Shown piece after piece: positions 1 through 7,033 of a DNA stretch of 24,745 nucleotides (the stretch's first letter is position 1; each line of letters starts with the position of its first letter). The notes beneath the pieces are model-generated. The model had not been told where the DNA came from. It ran no database searches and saw nothing but the letters and a program-made list of their open reading frames with translations. The position numbers and the translations under genes are program-made. Origin of the DNA: Geobacillus icigianus. GTDB lineage: Bacteria > Bacillota > Bacilli > Bacillales > Anoxybacillaceae. The stretch covers positions 1-24,745 of the forward strand of contig NZ_JPYA01000038.1 of assembly GCF_000750005.1 (NCBI RefSeq), written 5' to 3'.

Positions 1-144
1 AATTGATACTACGCTTGGATTAAACCAATAAATGAACGCATCAGAATTTTGAATCATCAAGCTGAATAAAATAATAAACCATGAAATAACTAACAAGAGA
101 ACCTTCATGAATATTCCACTTTTTTCAGAAAATCTAAGTTTCAT
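1..144 (-). CDS. Partial membrane protein, N-terminus only (runs off left edge)
   Basis: An open frame enters from the left edge on the minus strand, with ATG at 144-142 and a second in-frame ATG at 108-106. The visible 48 residues contain one strongly hydrophobic stretch (VLLLVISWFIILFSLM, about residues 15-30), consistent with a membrane anchor near the N-terminus. An AGGTGG sequence lies about 12 nt before the first ATG, which is long, and AGTGGAA lies closer to the second ATG, so the second start is also possible. I do not recognise the family. The gene is AT-rich compared with the rest of the window. Only the beginning is visible, so function cannot be judged. Confidence 0.45.
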   Translation of the reverse strand, partial: MKLRFSEKSGIFMKVLLLVISWFIILFSLMIQNSDAFIYWFNPSVVSI

Positions 145-576
145 AAAAGTAAAATGCCACCTACCTTATAATGATTTGGATTAGTCATGCCTTTTTCTTG
201 TTGCTGTTGCAACACCCCTTTTTTCATAAAACATCATCATAATCTTATACATTTCGTTTTTCGAAATGATTCAAAGAAATCGAACCTGATCAAGCGATTA
301 AACAAATGTTGTTGCACACCCCGTATAATCGCCGCAACCCAAGTGCTGTTTCAAAAAACCATTAACCGATCCATGTTCGTGATTACTGTCTTTTTCTCAC
401 TACTGTAGATGAGCAAATTCGCTAACATAAATTGACATCGAAACAAAATGGGATGTACGCCGTCCCGTTTATGTGCTGATGGACTCGTAGTATCCATCGC
501 AGGCGCTCGTGAAAGCTTGTCTATATAGATGCAATTTAAAGCTTTAACATTTATAGCTTTTACCGGTCATTGGATC
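145..576. other. AT-rich intergenic stretch, no supported gene
   Basis: No convincing gene on either strand. A 73-codon plus-strand frame at 187-408 is Cys/His/Phe-rich, lacks a ribosome binding site and resembles no family I know. The stretch separates the left-edge gene from the cloverleaf palindrome at 577-702. Confidence 0.5.
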
Positions 577-702
577 GACTGTCGGGCGACCGAACAACGC
601 CGCTTCCAGACCCATGTATGGGTCTGTGAAGCGGGTCGTTGTTCGGTCTTCCGTCACGCTAAGGCGTGACGAAGGCAAGCTACAGGCTTGCCTTCGACAG
701 TC
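577..702. repeat. Four-way (cloverleaf) palindromic element, possible structured RNA or mobile-element end
   Basis: The sequence folds on paper into a closed multibranch structure. An outer 8-bp stem, GACTGTCG (577-584) with CGACAGTC (695-702), encloses three hairpins. Arm 1 (588-648) has a perfect 12-bp base (588-599/637-648), then CGCTTC/GAAGCG (601-606/628-633) and CAGACCCA/TGGGTCTG (607-614/619-626) with loop TGTA. Arm 2 is CGTCACGC/GCGTGACG (652-659/664-671) with loop TAAG. Arm 3 is AAGGCAAGC/GCTTGCCTT (672-680/686-694) with loop TACAG. Arms 2 and 3 and the closing stem abut with no unpaired base. No T-run follows on either strand, so it is not a simple terminator. It lies just upstream of a transposase scrap. 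The identity is unknown. Confidence 0.8.
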
Positions 703-756
703 AAAAATAGACAAGCCGCTTTTCCGTTAAGGATATGTTAAACGCTTTCGTTGCTT

Positions 757-878
757 CTATATAAAAAAGGATTTCACGTCATCGCCATGCTCAAAACGAA
801 CCGCATTCTCTATCCGAACGACATCGCCGTCCAAGCGAAGCAGTTGGCCCGCTCTATCGAACCAGACGACACTCTTCG
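757..878 (+). pseudogene. IS4-type DDE transposase remnant
   Basis: The translated frame around 766-880 reads KKGFHVIAMLKTNRILYP followed by roughly 20 more residues ending in IEPDDT. From memory this resembles the middle of Geobacillus/Bacillus IS4-group transposases (the KGFHVIAMLKTNRILYP stretch is characteristic). Upstream the frame meets a stop within about 25 codons, and downstream of about 878 the similarity ends at the junction with a tnpB fragment on the opposite strand. Roughly 40 codons of a protein normally several hundred residues long remain. It is a dead fragment. Confidence 0.55.
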
Positions 879-1056
879 CTGGGTTGTGCCTCCCCAGCCT
901 GAGTGTGATCGTGGGCATGGCTTCGCCCCCTTTTCTTTTAAGATTCCACACCTAAAGAGAAAAATGGTGGCTCGAAGCCATCCTCTTAAGGGATTGCCGA
1001 GCAATGCCGTCTTTCATCCCACGATTGAAACCGTGGGCTTTCAGACGGCTTTTTCT
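871..1056 (-). mobile_element. IS200/IS605 (IS1341-type) left-end remnant with first codons of tnpB
   Basis: On the minus strand an ATG at 918-916 begins MPTITLRLGRHNPAKS, resembling the start of Firmicute TnpB (OrfB) proteins; the frame is then cut by the IS4 scrap after about 16 codons. Upstream (919-1056) lies what looks like the element's left end. It carries a nested hairpin: GCCGTCT/AGACGGC (1006-1012/1043-1049) enclosing CCCACG/CGTGGG (1018-1023/1032-1037). Single-strand hairpins of this kind are typical of IS200/IS605 ends. On the plus strand the same hairpin is followed by TTTTTCT and could terminate transcription. The tnpB assignment rests on a short N-terminal match from memory. 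Confidence 0.45.
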
Positions 1057-1151
1057 GTAAATTTCAACAGGATTTCTAACATTCCTTCTTCCTTTCACAA
1101 TGATGCCATAGAAAAGAGGCGTCCCATTGTGTTTTGGAGACATCTTTTTCC

Positions 1152-1210
1152 TTCAATATTGCCGGCTCACATCAACCGCATTGGCAAGCGGCTTCCCGAC
1201 TTCGATGCGG
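1152..1210 (-). pseudogene. Duplicated 3' end of a D-2-hydroxyacid dehydrogenase gene
   Basis: These 59 bp match 3654-3712 with two mismatches (57 of 59). They encode the last residues RIEVGKPLANAVDVSRQY plus the stop, against RIEAGEPLANAVDVSRQY in the intact gene. Similarity stops abruptly on both sides: upstream of the arginine codon (above 1210) and one or two bases beyond the stop codon. This is a gene-end fragment left by a duplication or recombination event, not a functional gene. Confidence 0.85.
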
Positions 1211-1245
1211 CAAAAGTGGTTGTTCGCAACGGTTGGACGTCTTGA

Positions 1246-1584
1246 TCAATTCGGTTGGAACGGACTGACAGACACTTTCGCGTGATTTTTCACATCCGTA
1301 ACGACCAGCAAAATTTGTCTCCCATTCTTCTCATAAACGAAAGCTGATCCCCACCTGTCAACTTGAGTCCATTGACGTTTCTCCAATTCGTCAAGATAAT
1401 AGTCAGCCACTTCCTCCGCCGAAGAAGACGCAACAACAAACTCCACCCGTTCATCCACCGAACGAATGTCACTCGCTTGTGGATGCAGCGGGATGTCTTG
1501 ATACCCTGGCACAGTCTGTTGCTGCTGACATCCTGAAAAAAAAGCAATTACAAGGATTAAAACCAACGGGATGCCTATGCGCAC
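1246..1584 (-). CDS. Small lipoprotein of unknown function (112 aa)
   Basis: I place the start at GTG 1584-1582, preceded by AGGAGG with a 5-nt spacer, rather than at an upstream ATG (1647) that would add 21 unconvincing residues. The protein begins VRIGIPLVLILVIAFFSGC, a classic lipoprotein signal with a lipobox ending in Cys19, followed by a Gln-rich linker. The mature part is about 90 residues, mildly charged, and ends in SVSPFQPN. It is likely anchored to the outer face of the cytoplasmic membrane. I do not recognise the domain and no enzyme motif is visible. Its 3' end lies 36 bp from the duplicated dehydrogenase scrap, suggesting local rearrangement beside it. Confidence 0.75.
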   Translation of the reverse strand: MRIGIPLVLILVIAFFSGCQQQQTVPGYQDIPLHPQASDIRSVDERVEFVVASSSAEEVADYYLDELEKRQWTQVDRWGSAFVYEKNGRQILLVVTDVKNHAKVSVSPFQPN

Positions 1585-1979
1585 TTCATCCTCCTCCGCT
1601 CCCACAGGCTTAAGCAAACTCTCAGCGTTGGAATACGTCCATAGCACACGAAATTTTTGCTGGACGATCTATCATGAAACTACCCAAATTCGAACATGTG
1701 GAAAGGTATTTTCATTCTTTCAATGGTGACAAAATTTTTTCGTTATGGAAGTCTAGCATCACACTTCGCAGCAGGCGATTAACAGCGGTTGCCCCTAGTC
1801 CATGAACGAAAGTGTGAAAAGAATAATCGGGGTTGCAAGGTTTCTTTATTTGAGAAATGATACTGGAAAACTGTAGACGCTAGGAAAACCGCCTTTTAGG
1901 TTAGTTCCCCCAATAATAATCCGTCACATGGAGAAACCGTGTCGTCTTCGCTCCCAAATCCCAATGACGGTGATACGCA
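1585..1979. other. Intergenic stretch with one degenerate family A repeat copy
   Basis: Upstream of the lipoprotein and downstream of the exported protein gene I see no gene. A degenerate copy of repeat family A occupies about 1798-1890 in plus orientation. It is recognisable by the GTTGCAAGGTTT block followed by TTTGAGAAATGAT and then an imperfect CTAGGA-like end. No terminator with a clear T-run was found for the gene ending at 1980. Confidence 0.5.
1798..1890 (+). repeat. Repeat family A, degenerate copy
   Basis: It shares with the array at 14804-15187 the order: ATGAACGAAAGTGTG-like block, GTTGCAAGG, a TTTATTTGAGAAATGAT block, then GGAAAACTGTA. The CTAG-type terminal inverted repeats are eroded. 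Orientation is opposite to the flanking minus-strand genes. Confidence 0.6.
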
Positions 1980-2525
1980 TCATCTTTTCGAATACGTATC
2001 TTGACCGCTCACCTTGACAATCAGCCAATGACCATCCCGTTTGGCCAAGGTAGCGGAATAAGGAATGTTCGCTTCCTTGGTCATCACGGCTTCATTTGAT
2101 CCCGGAAACATAGATTCGTACTCAACTGAAACGAAGACCTGAACCTTGGCTGTTTTGCCGCTAATCTCAACATTTTCGAAGACAGGATGAACATTTACAC
2201 TCGTATATCGAAACCCAGCACGAGCAGCCGGTTCCAAGTAATGTCTTCTCACATAGGCACGCTCGCGGCTTTCCTCTTGTTCGGAAGTGTCCGGATCATA
2301 AAACGATTTTATGTTCACCTGTGGATCGATCATTAGACGCCATCTTGCCTCTAAAGCTTGAACAATGGTCTGCTGTACAGCGACAAGATCACGGTCACTT
2401 GCAGGGCTTGCTACTAAGCTGAAAGCTGTAGCCGTGCTCCCCCCTGAGACAAATAGGCTCGCTAGTCCTGCCACAAAGACAATCAGCGAGGCGATCAATC
2501 GCTTCCACTGTAATGGGCGAAACAT
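1980..2525 (-). CDS. Exported or membrane-anchored protein of unknown function (181 aa)
   Basis: The start is ATG 2525-2523, with AGGAGAG 8 nt upstream; an in-frame GTG at 2534 overlaps that site and is less likely. Residues 1-9 are basic (MFRPLQWKR), followed by a hydrophobic segment (about 10-28) and a small-residue stretch (GGSTATAFS), consistent with a signal peptide or single N-terminal anchor. The remaining ~140 residues are soluble, mixed alpha/beta in appearance, and end with a stretch near GHWLIVKVSGQDTYSKR. The overall pattern (helical N-half, then strands with AKVQVFVSVEYES and GHWLIVKV) recalls NTF2-like or amidase-associated extracellular domains, but that is only an impression. 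No catalytic motif is identified. Confidence 0.7.
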   Translation of the reverse strand: MFRPLQWKRLIASLIVFVAGLASLFVSGGSTATAFSLVASPASDRDLVAVQQTIVQALEARWRLMIDPQVNIKSFYDPDTSEQEESRERAYVRRHYLEPAARAGFRYTSVNVHPVFENVEISGKTAKVQVFVSVEYESMFPGSNEAVMTKEANIPYSATLAKRDGHWLIVKVSGQDTYSKR

Positions 2526-2934
2526 AACATTCACTCTCCTTTGCTATTCCCCTTTTTCCATCAATCATATCAACACCAATGCAGTTGAGAAACACAACGC
2601 GAAGCCATTTTAATCTCGTGGATCTCCCCTTTTTCATGACAGTTGTATAGCTAGTGAGGTAAACCGGCTGGATTCTTAGTTCAGAAAGTTGAATTCCGTG
2701 GTCATTGTGGAGTCACAAAGCGATGTGGAAACGAGTCGCGTTTTTAGCAGATTATCAAAATTGATTATGATTATGGGAACATTGAACTCCAACGCAATAT
2801 ACAGTCGTGAACTTCCCTTTCGAAAGAAAGAGGGTGAAAAACAGGAATGTTCCTTCAACGGTGAATACGTGTGAAAAGAAGGGCTGATGCCATAAAGACA
2901 CGATACAGGGAAACTTGTATGCCCTAGAACGGCC

Positions 2935-3067
2935 TTTTAGAAGGCTGATAAAAACCGCAGATTTGCTCGATTGATGAGAAGTGCCAAGGAATGAAATGAC
3001 ATCGTTGCAAAGTTTTTCAATTTGAGAAGTAATGTTGGACAGCGGTAGTTCCCCGTGGATCACCGGT
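2935..3067 (+). repeat. Repeat family A, single full-length copy
   Basis: The copy begins TTTTAGAAGGCTGATAAAAAC and ends CCGTGGATCACCGGTC, matching the terminal inverted repeats of the family. The internal landmarks GTTGCAAAGTTTTT and CAATTTGAGAAG are present. The subterminal segments ACCGC (near the left end) and GCGGT (near the right end) can pair, as in other copies. Confidence 0.75.
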
Positions 3068-3209
3068 CTTGGACAGATTGCAAAGAAGAAGGAAACACTC
3101 GAACTGGCAAAGGCGGACATTGCCAACGCCAGACACTCGTCCTTGCTCTCGTCTTTCCGCTTTCCAACCCATGGGGTCTTTCACTATTGCTCTTCACCAA
3201 AAGTTGTGC

Positions 3210-3237
3210 TTGACTGTTTCAAAAAACATGCTATACT
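3210..3237 (+). promoter_or_regulatory. Putative sigma-A promoter, extended -10
   Basis: TTGACT (3210-3215), a 16-bp spacer, then TATACT (3232-3237) with TG one base upstream (TGCTATACT). It points toward the tiny ORF at 3538 and the frame at 3263; no strong gene follows directly. Confidence 0.55.
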
Positions 3238-3537
3238 TCCTCCTGTAAAGAAAAAACAGTAAATGAACAATTTTCATACATATCGACACGAAAAGAAGTC
3301 TCAATTGTCAAGTACACGTTGTGGTGATGAACCTATTTTTATCATAACAAAACGGAATTTACCAAATCAACGGTATTTTCCACGATTGGACAAATTTTTT
3401 CACCGTTCCCCTTTCGCCAACGTCGGCCAAGCGATTGGCTTGTTTTATGAGACAAAGCCCCATCGCAGCCAACTATACGCGGGACGCATTGGACCGCCCA
3501 CTGCCCTAATCAGCCAAGGATTGTGAAAGGTTTGGAC

Positions 3538-3642
3538 ATGGATGAAAACAAATGTCTCAAAGAGGGACGAGCGATGGCCAAAAAGGCGGCCGTCGCTCGT
3601 GGTGCCGGTCAAAAAGTTACTCAAAAAGCCTTTGTGAAATAG
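3538..3642 (+). CDS. Tiny basic ORF, 34 aa, uncertain
   Basis: The ATG at 3538 has GAAAGG 7 nt upstream and is about 300 nt downstream of a good promoter. The peptide (MDENKCLKEGRAMAKKAAVA at its start) is Lys/Ala-rich and ends QKAFVK. It converges on the dehydrogenase gene whose stop is at 3655. No family is recognised. It could be a genuine small protein or a chance frame. Confidence 0.3.
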   Translation: MDENKCLKEGRAMAKKAAVARGAGQKVTQKAFVK

Positions 3643-3654
3643 GTAGGATGCCGT

Positions 3655-4587
3655 TCAATATTGCCGGCTCACATCAACCGCATTGGCAAGCGGCTCCCCG
3701 GCTTCGATGCGGTCAAGCGTGTCCAATATAGAGCGGGCGGCGTCCTCGGCCGCGGTGAGCGCCGCGATATGCGGAGTGATGATGACATGCGGATGACCCC
3801 ATAGCGGCGAGTGCGGCGGCAGCGGTTCTTCTTCAAACACATCGAGCACGGCGAGGCGCACGTTTCGGTTTTCCAGCGCCCCGACAAGCGCCGCCTCCTC
3901 GACCGTGGCGCCGCGGCCGACATTGATAAAGCCCGCATTGTGCAGGCAGGAAAAAAACGTCTCATCAAAGAGATGATGCGTTTCTTCTGTCAGCGGAAGC
4001 GCGGCGATCACCCAATCGGCGCGAGCAAGTGCCTCCCCCGCCTCGTCATGGCGGTAAACAGCCGAAAACGGCGGCGTGTCTCGGCCGCTTCGCGAGACGC
4101 CGACTGGAGAAACCCCAAACAGACGAAGCGTTTCGGCAATGCGCCGGCCGATCTCGCCCGTCCCGTAAATGACCATCCGCTGTTCGCTAAGTCGCTTCGG
4201 AGCGACCGGCTTCCACTGCCGCTGTTCTTGATACCAAGCATACACGTCATGGCATTGGGCGTCGCGCAGCAAGTAGCTGAGGCAATATTCAGCGATCTGC
4301 TCGCCAAATGACCCGATCGTCCGCGTCAGCAGCACGTCCGGCTTCCATTTCCGCTTCCACAAAAACGCGTCGACCCCCGCGCCGAGCGAATGCACCCAGC
4401 GCAAATGGGCAAGCGAAAACGGCCCGGCCGGCTGAAAGCCGATGTACGCATCCGCCCAAGCAAAATCCGCCTCCTGCAATTCGTCTTCAGCGACAAAGCG
4501 AAACGCTTTATCGGGCCGCTTGTCCGGAAGAAGAGCGGCAAGCTCGGCATAAAGCCTTCCCGTCACGAGAATGCGTTGAATGTTCAT
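3655..4587 (-). CDS. D-isomer-specific 2-hydroxyacid dehydrogenase family protein
   Basis: NAD(P)-dependent oxidoreductase of the D-2-hydroxyacid dehydrogenase family (310 aa, a normal length), predicted cytosolic, interconverting a 2-oxoacid and a D-2-hydroxyacid. The start is ATG 4587 with GGAGGTG upstream. The nucleotide-binding glycine motif is GTGEIG (142-147). The catalytic triad is visible: Arg225 in INVGRG, Glu254 in LDVFEEEPLP and His273 in TPHIAA. The divergent N-terminal domain fits the glyoxylate/hydroxypyruvate reductase-like (GhrA-like) branch, but the substrate cannot be assigned. It lies 23 bp downstream of the TerC gene on the same strand and is probably co-transcribed with it. 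A 59-bp copy of its 3' end lies at 1152-1210. Confidence 0.88.
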   Translation of the reverse strand: MNIQRILVTGRLYAELAALLPDKRPDKAFRFVAEDELQEADFAWADAYIGFQPAGPFSLAHLRWVHSLGAGVDAFLWKRKWKPDVLLTRTIGSFGEQIAEYCLSYLLRDAQCHDVYAWYQEQRQWKPVAPKRLSEQRMVIYGTGEIGRRIAETLRLFGVSPVGVSRSGRDTPPFSAVYRHDEAGEALARADWVIAALPLTEETHHLFDETFFSCLHNAGFINVGRGATVEEAALVGALENRNVRLAVLDVFEEEPLPPHSPLWGHPHVIITPHIAALTAAEDAARSILDTLDRIEAGEPLANAVDVSRQY

Positions 4588-4610
4588 GGACGCACACCAC
4601 CTCCAGCCGC

Positions 4611-5297
4611 TCAAATCAACGTCCCTTCTTCACGCGCTGCTTTTTTATTCGTGATGTAGCCGGCAGCCAAAACAAAAATCGTCACACCGGCCGCGACGGC
4701 ATAGACGAACGGGCCGCGCGAAAGATGAAGCAAATGGAGCACCCCTTCATCGCCAACAATCATCTTCCCGGCCGTCCACGCTAAAATGCCCGACCCAACG
4801 TACGCGACCCATCGGTGTTGTTCCATCACCCGGACGATCGCTTTGGAGCCGAAAATCATAATCGGGATGCTGATGGCTATCCCGAGCGCCAGCATGCCAA
4901 GATGCCCTTCGGCCGCCCCAGCGACAGCAACAACGTTATCAAGGCTCATCACCGCATCGGCGATGATAATCGTCATAATCGCCTTTAGCAACCGGTCTGA
5001 TGATTGTACGTTCGCTTCCTCTTCCCGTTCAACAAGCACTTTATAGGCGATCCATACGAGCAGCAATCCGCCAACGAAGTGAACGAACGGAATGTTCAGC
5101 AAAAAGACGATGATGGCCGCAAACAAGAGGCGGAGCAACACCGCTCCGGCCGTCCCCCAAAAAATCGCCTTGTTTTGCTGGTTTTTTGGCAGCCGCCGCG
5201 TCGCCATCGCAATGACGACCGCATTATCCCCCGACAAAATGATATCAATCGCAATAATTTTCCATAAAGCCAACAACGCCGCGGCCGAAATCGTCAA
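4611..5297 (-). CDS. TerC/YjbE-type integral membrane protein, likely metal ion exporter
   Basis: A 228-aa protein of the TerC family with about seven hydrophobic segments. The two hallmark acidic motifs are SGDNAVVIA (Asp24, Asn25) and SLDNVVAVA (Asp120, Asn121), lying in equivalent membrane helices and expected to bind a cation. A hydrophilic loop with REEEANVQSSDR (about 91-102) separates the halves. Relatives YceF and YkoY in B. subtilis are implicated in manganese efflux and metallation of secreted enzymes; assigning this protein to Mn is inference. The start is TTG 5297-5295 with AGGGTGG about 7 nt upstream; the sequence gives no better start. I looked for a yybP-ykoY riboswitch upstream and did not see one. 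First gene of a likely two-gene operon. Confidence 0.85.
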   Translation of the reverse strand: MTISAAALLALWKIIAIDIILSGDNAVVIAMATRRLPKNQQNKAIFWGTAGAVLLRLLFAAIIVFLLNIPFVHFVGGLLLVWIAYKVLVEREEEANVQSSDRLLKAIMTIIIADAVMSLDNVVAVAGAAEGHLGMLALGIAISIPIMIFGSKAIVRVMEQHRWVAYVGSGILAWTAGKMIVGDEGVLHLLHLSRGPFVYAVAAGVTIFVLAAGYITNKKAAREEGTLI

Positions 5298-5503
5298 CAG
5301 AAGCCACCCTTTCCCCTTTTTCCCTCTTTCTCATCTTACCGCAAATCAAGGAAAGGGACAACTGTACTATACGCCGCGAGAGGACAAGACTTTGCACAAG
5401 GTTTTTTCAGTTCGCTAACTTCGCACAATACGAAAGGATGAGTCGATACAAAAACGGCAGCGTCTCTAACGATCAGCTGTTTATCGAGAAAAGCACAAAG
5501 AAA
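5298..5503. other. Intergenic region upstream of the TerC gene
   Basis: Contains the TerC ribosome binding site and presumably its promoter. A TATAGT on the minus strand near 5370 could be a -10 box, but no matching -35 is clear. No gene seen. Confidence 0.35.
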
Positions 5504-5571
5504 GACGGCTATGCATCGCTAAGCCGCCGACCTTTCTAGCACTTTGGCTGTTTTAGCGGTGCTAAGCCGTC
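5495..5571 (-). terminator. Rho-independent terminator of the LysM-GH18 gene
   Basis: A long imperfect inverted repeat: 5553-5571 pairs with 5504-5522 (GACGGCT..GC..CGCTAA arms, 19 nt each, three mismatches). On the minus strand it is followed by TTTCTTTGTG. It starts 4 bp after the stop codon at 5575. Confidence 0.7.
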
Positions 5572-5574
5572 ACA

Positions 5575-6837
5575 TCAAACTTTTCGGATCGTAAAAAACT
5601 TGCGCAGCAACCACGATCCTGGAGCAAATCGAAGCGTAAGCTGCCATGCTCCAACGCCGGCAAGTTGAAATTGCCAGGCTAACTTCATTTTCTGTCCCAT
5701 GCTTCGGATATCTTCAAACCATACTTCGTGAACGTTCCCGAGTTCATCAGTATACTGGAAAAACGGGGATTCATCCGCCAATGAATACTGAACAAAGGAT
5801 TGATAGCGCATAGCCGTACGAATCGCTTCTTGATTGGAACGTGCCTTAGCGATTGTTCCAGGTCGATAAGGGATGACCCAGTCATATCCGTAAAGAGGAA
5901 GTCCTAACAAGATTTTTTGCCGCGGTACGCGTTCAACGGCAAACTGCAACGCCGCCCTCACCCCGCCGATCGGCGCCACAGGGCCAGGTTCACTGGCCAA
6001 ATGATGCCAATCGTAAGCCATGATGAACATATAATCGACAACAGCACCAATTCCTCCATAGTCGTATCCTTGCAGCCATGGAATATTTTCGCTCGTTTTC
6101 GCCGGAACCGCAATCGTCACGACATATCCGGCCGGCTTGAGCCGATCGCGCAGCTGGCGCAGAAAACCGGTGAATAAATCGCGGTCCTCGCCACGGATTT
6201 GCTCAAAATCAATGTTGACCCCGCCATATCCCTTTCGCGATACTAAATAAAAAATGTTTTCAATGAGATTCGTCCTAGCCTCTGGGTTGTTCAATACTCG
6301 GCTCGCAAGTATCGGGCTGAATCCTTGTGTTGTTAAATTTGTAATGGCAACAAGCGGCGTCACCCGATTTCGCCATGCTTCCCTAACAGCAGCCACATCA
6401 TCCAGTTCATTCACCACATCGCCGTTCGGGGCAAAGTGATATTCGAAAAGGGTGATATACGACGAATACGGGGCAAAATTACGAATCATCGTCCGGTCGG
6501 CGCTCGGTTCGCGAACGACATAGTAGCCTAACGTTGTCGCCTGATACCATGAAATATTGGGAATCGTGATTTTCATCCCAGGGCGCAGGGCATTCGGCTG
6601 AAGATGGGGATTAGCTGCCTGCAATTGTTCAAGTGTGACGAACGCCCGCCGAGCAATGGCAGTCAGTGTATCCCCTGGCTGCACCGTGTACGTGTAGAGC
6701 GGGATGAGCAACGCTTGGCCGGGGACGATGTTTGACGCTGTCAACCCGTTGACAATGCGAAGATCTTCCACCGAATAATCGTATCGACGGCCGATGGAAA
6801 ACAGCGAATCTCCCGGTTGCACTGTATGGGAAAACAT
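5575..6837 (-). CDS. LysM-GH18 spore cortex-lytic-like enzyme (SleL/YaaH family)
   Basis: A 420-aa protein with two N-terminal LysM domains (about 3-46 and 50-93, each with TVQPGD) and a GH18 domain (about 98-420). The GH18 catalytic motif is GVNIDFEQI, with probable acid Glu212, and the YMFIMAYDWH segment forms the next strand. Architecture and length match SleL/YaaH, the N-acetylglucosaminidase that degrades cortex fragments during spore germination; LysM domains hold it on peptidoglycan. There is no signal peptide, as usual for spore-coat or cortex proteins of this family. I chose ATG 6837 because GGAGG is 8 nt upstream; the in-frame GTG at 6843 is only 2 nt from it. CATATATTA at 6897-6889 resembles a sigma-K -10 box but lacks a clear -35. 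Paralogues such as YdhD/YvbX are alternatives. Confidence 0.85.
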   Translation of the reverse strand: MFSHTVQPGDSLFSIGRRYDYSVEDLRIVNGLTASNIVPGQALLIPLYTYTVQPGDTLTAIARRAFVTLEQLQAANPHLQPNALRPGMKITIPNISWYQATTLGYYVVREPSADRTMIRNFAPYSSYITLFEYHFAPNGDVVNELDDVAAVREAWRNRVTPLVAITNLTTQGFSPILASRVLNNPEARTNLIENIFYLVSRKGYGGVNIDFEQIRGEDRDLFTGFLRQLRDRLKPAGYVVTIAVPAKTSENIPWLQGYDYGGIGAVVDYMFIMAYDWHHLASEPGPVAPIGGVRAALQFAVERVPRQKILLGLPLYGYDWVIPYRPGTIAKARSNQEAIRTAMRYQSFVQYSLADESPFFQYTDELGNVHEVWFEDIRSMGQKMKLAWQFQLAGVGAWQLTLRFAPGSWLLRKFFTIRKV

Positions 6838-6910
6838 TTGCACCGCCTCCGTTATGGCTTGATGTGAAAAATGGGTGGCGATATCTTCTAATATATGCGC
6901 TTAACCGGGT

Positions 6911-7004
6911 GTTGCATGTTGTCTATGATTTTTTTAAACCGATGATGGAAATGTCGTATTGTCCGTCCGGCCATCGTTGCATGTTGTCTTTGATTTTTTT
7001 AAAC
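6911..7004. repeat. 29-bp direct repeat flanking a 36-bp spacer
   Basis: 6911-6939 and 6976-7004 are identical except for one base (GTTGCATGTTGTCT followed by A or T, then TGATTTTTTTAAAC). The second copy overlaps the hutH stop codon (TAA at 7001-6999). The 65-bp period is not a multiple of three. Confidence 0.9.
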
Positions 7005-7033
7005 GCTCGCTCCACTGTTTGAACAGCTGCTGA
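6923..7033 (-). pseudogene. 3' tail of an unrelated gene joined to the end of hutH
   Basis: In a frame different from hutH, the minus strand reads [18 protein letters not shown] and continues QRWPDGQYDISIIGLKKS to a TAG at 6925-6923. The YDISIIGLKKS ending looks like a real C-terminus; from memory it resembles class I SAM-dependent methyltransferase ends, unconfirmed. The frame is closed by TGA just upstream (about 7046), inside hutH. This suggests a deletion joined hutH to the end of another gene. The overlap with hutH is about 35 nt. Confidence 0.45.

Larger units (their letters stand above)
2526..3537. other. Long gene-poor stretch with a repeat copy and a promoter
   Basis: About 1 kb without a recognisable gene. 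It contains a full-length family A repeat (2935-3067) and a good sigma-A promoter (3210-3237). Several frames of 60-120 codons exist on both strands (for example 3263-3526 plus), but they overlap repeats, lack ribosome binding sites and resemble nothing known. The stretch may include an eroded gene downstream of the promoter. Confidence 0.5.

Noticed and set aside
187..408. 73-codon plus-strand ORF rich in Cys and His
   Set aside because: No ribosome binding site and no recognisable family; runs of TGT/TGC and CAT come from low-complexity AT-rich DNA.
5298..5503. yybP-ykoY manganese riboswitch upstream of the TerC gene
   Set aside because: Looked for because some relatives have one; the conserved core could not be found by eye.
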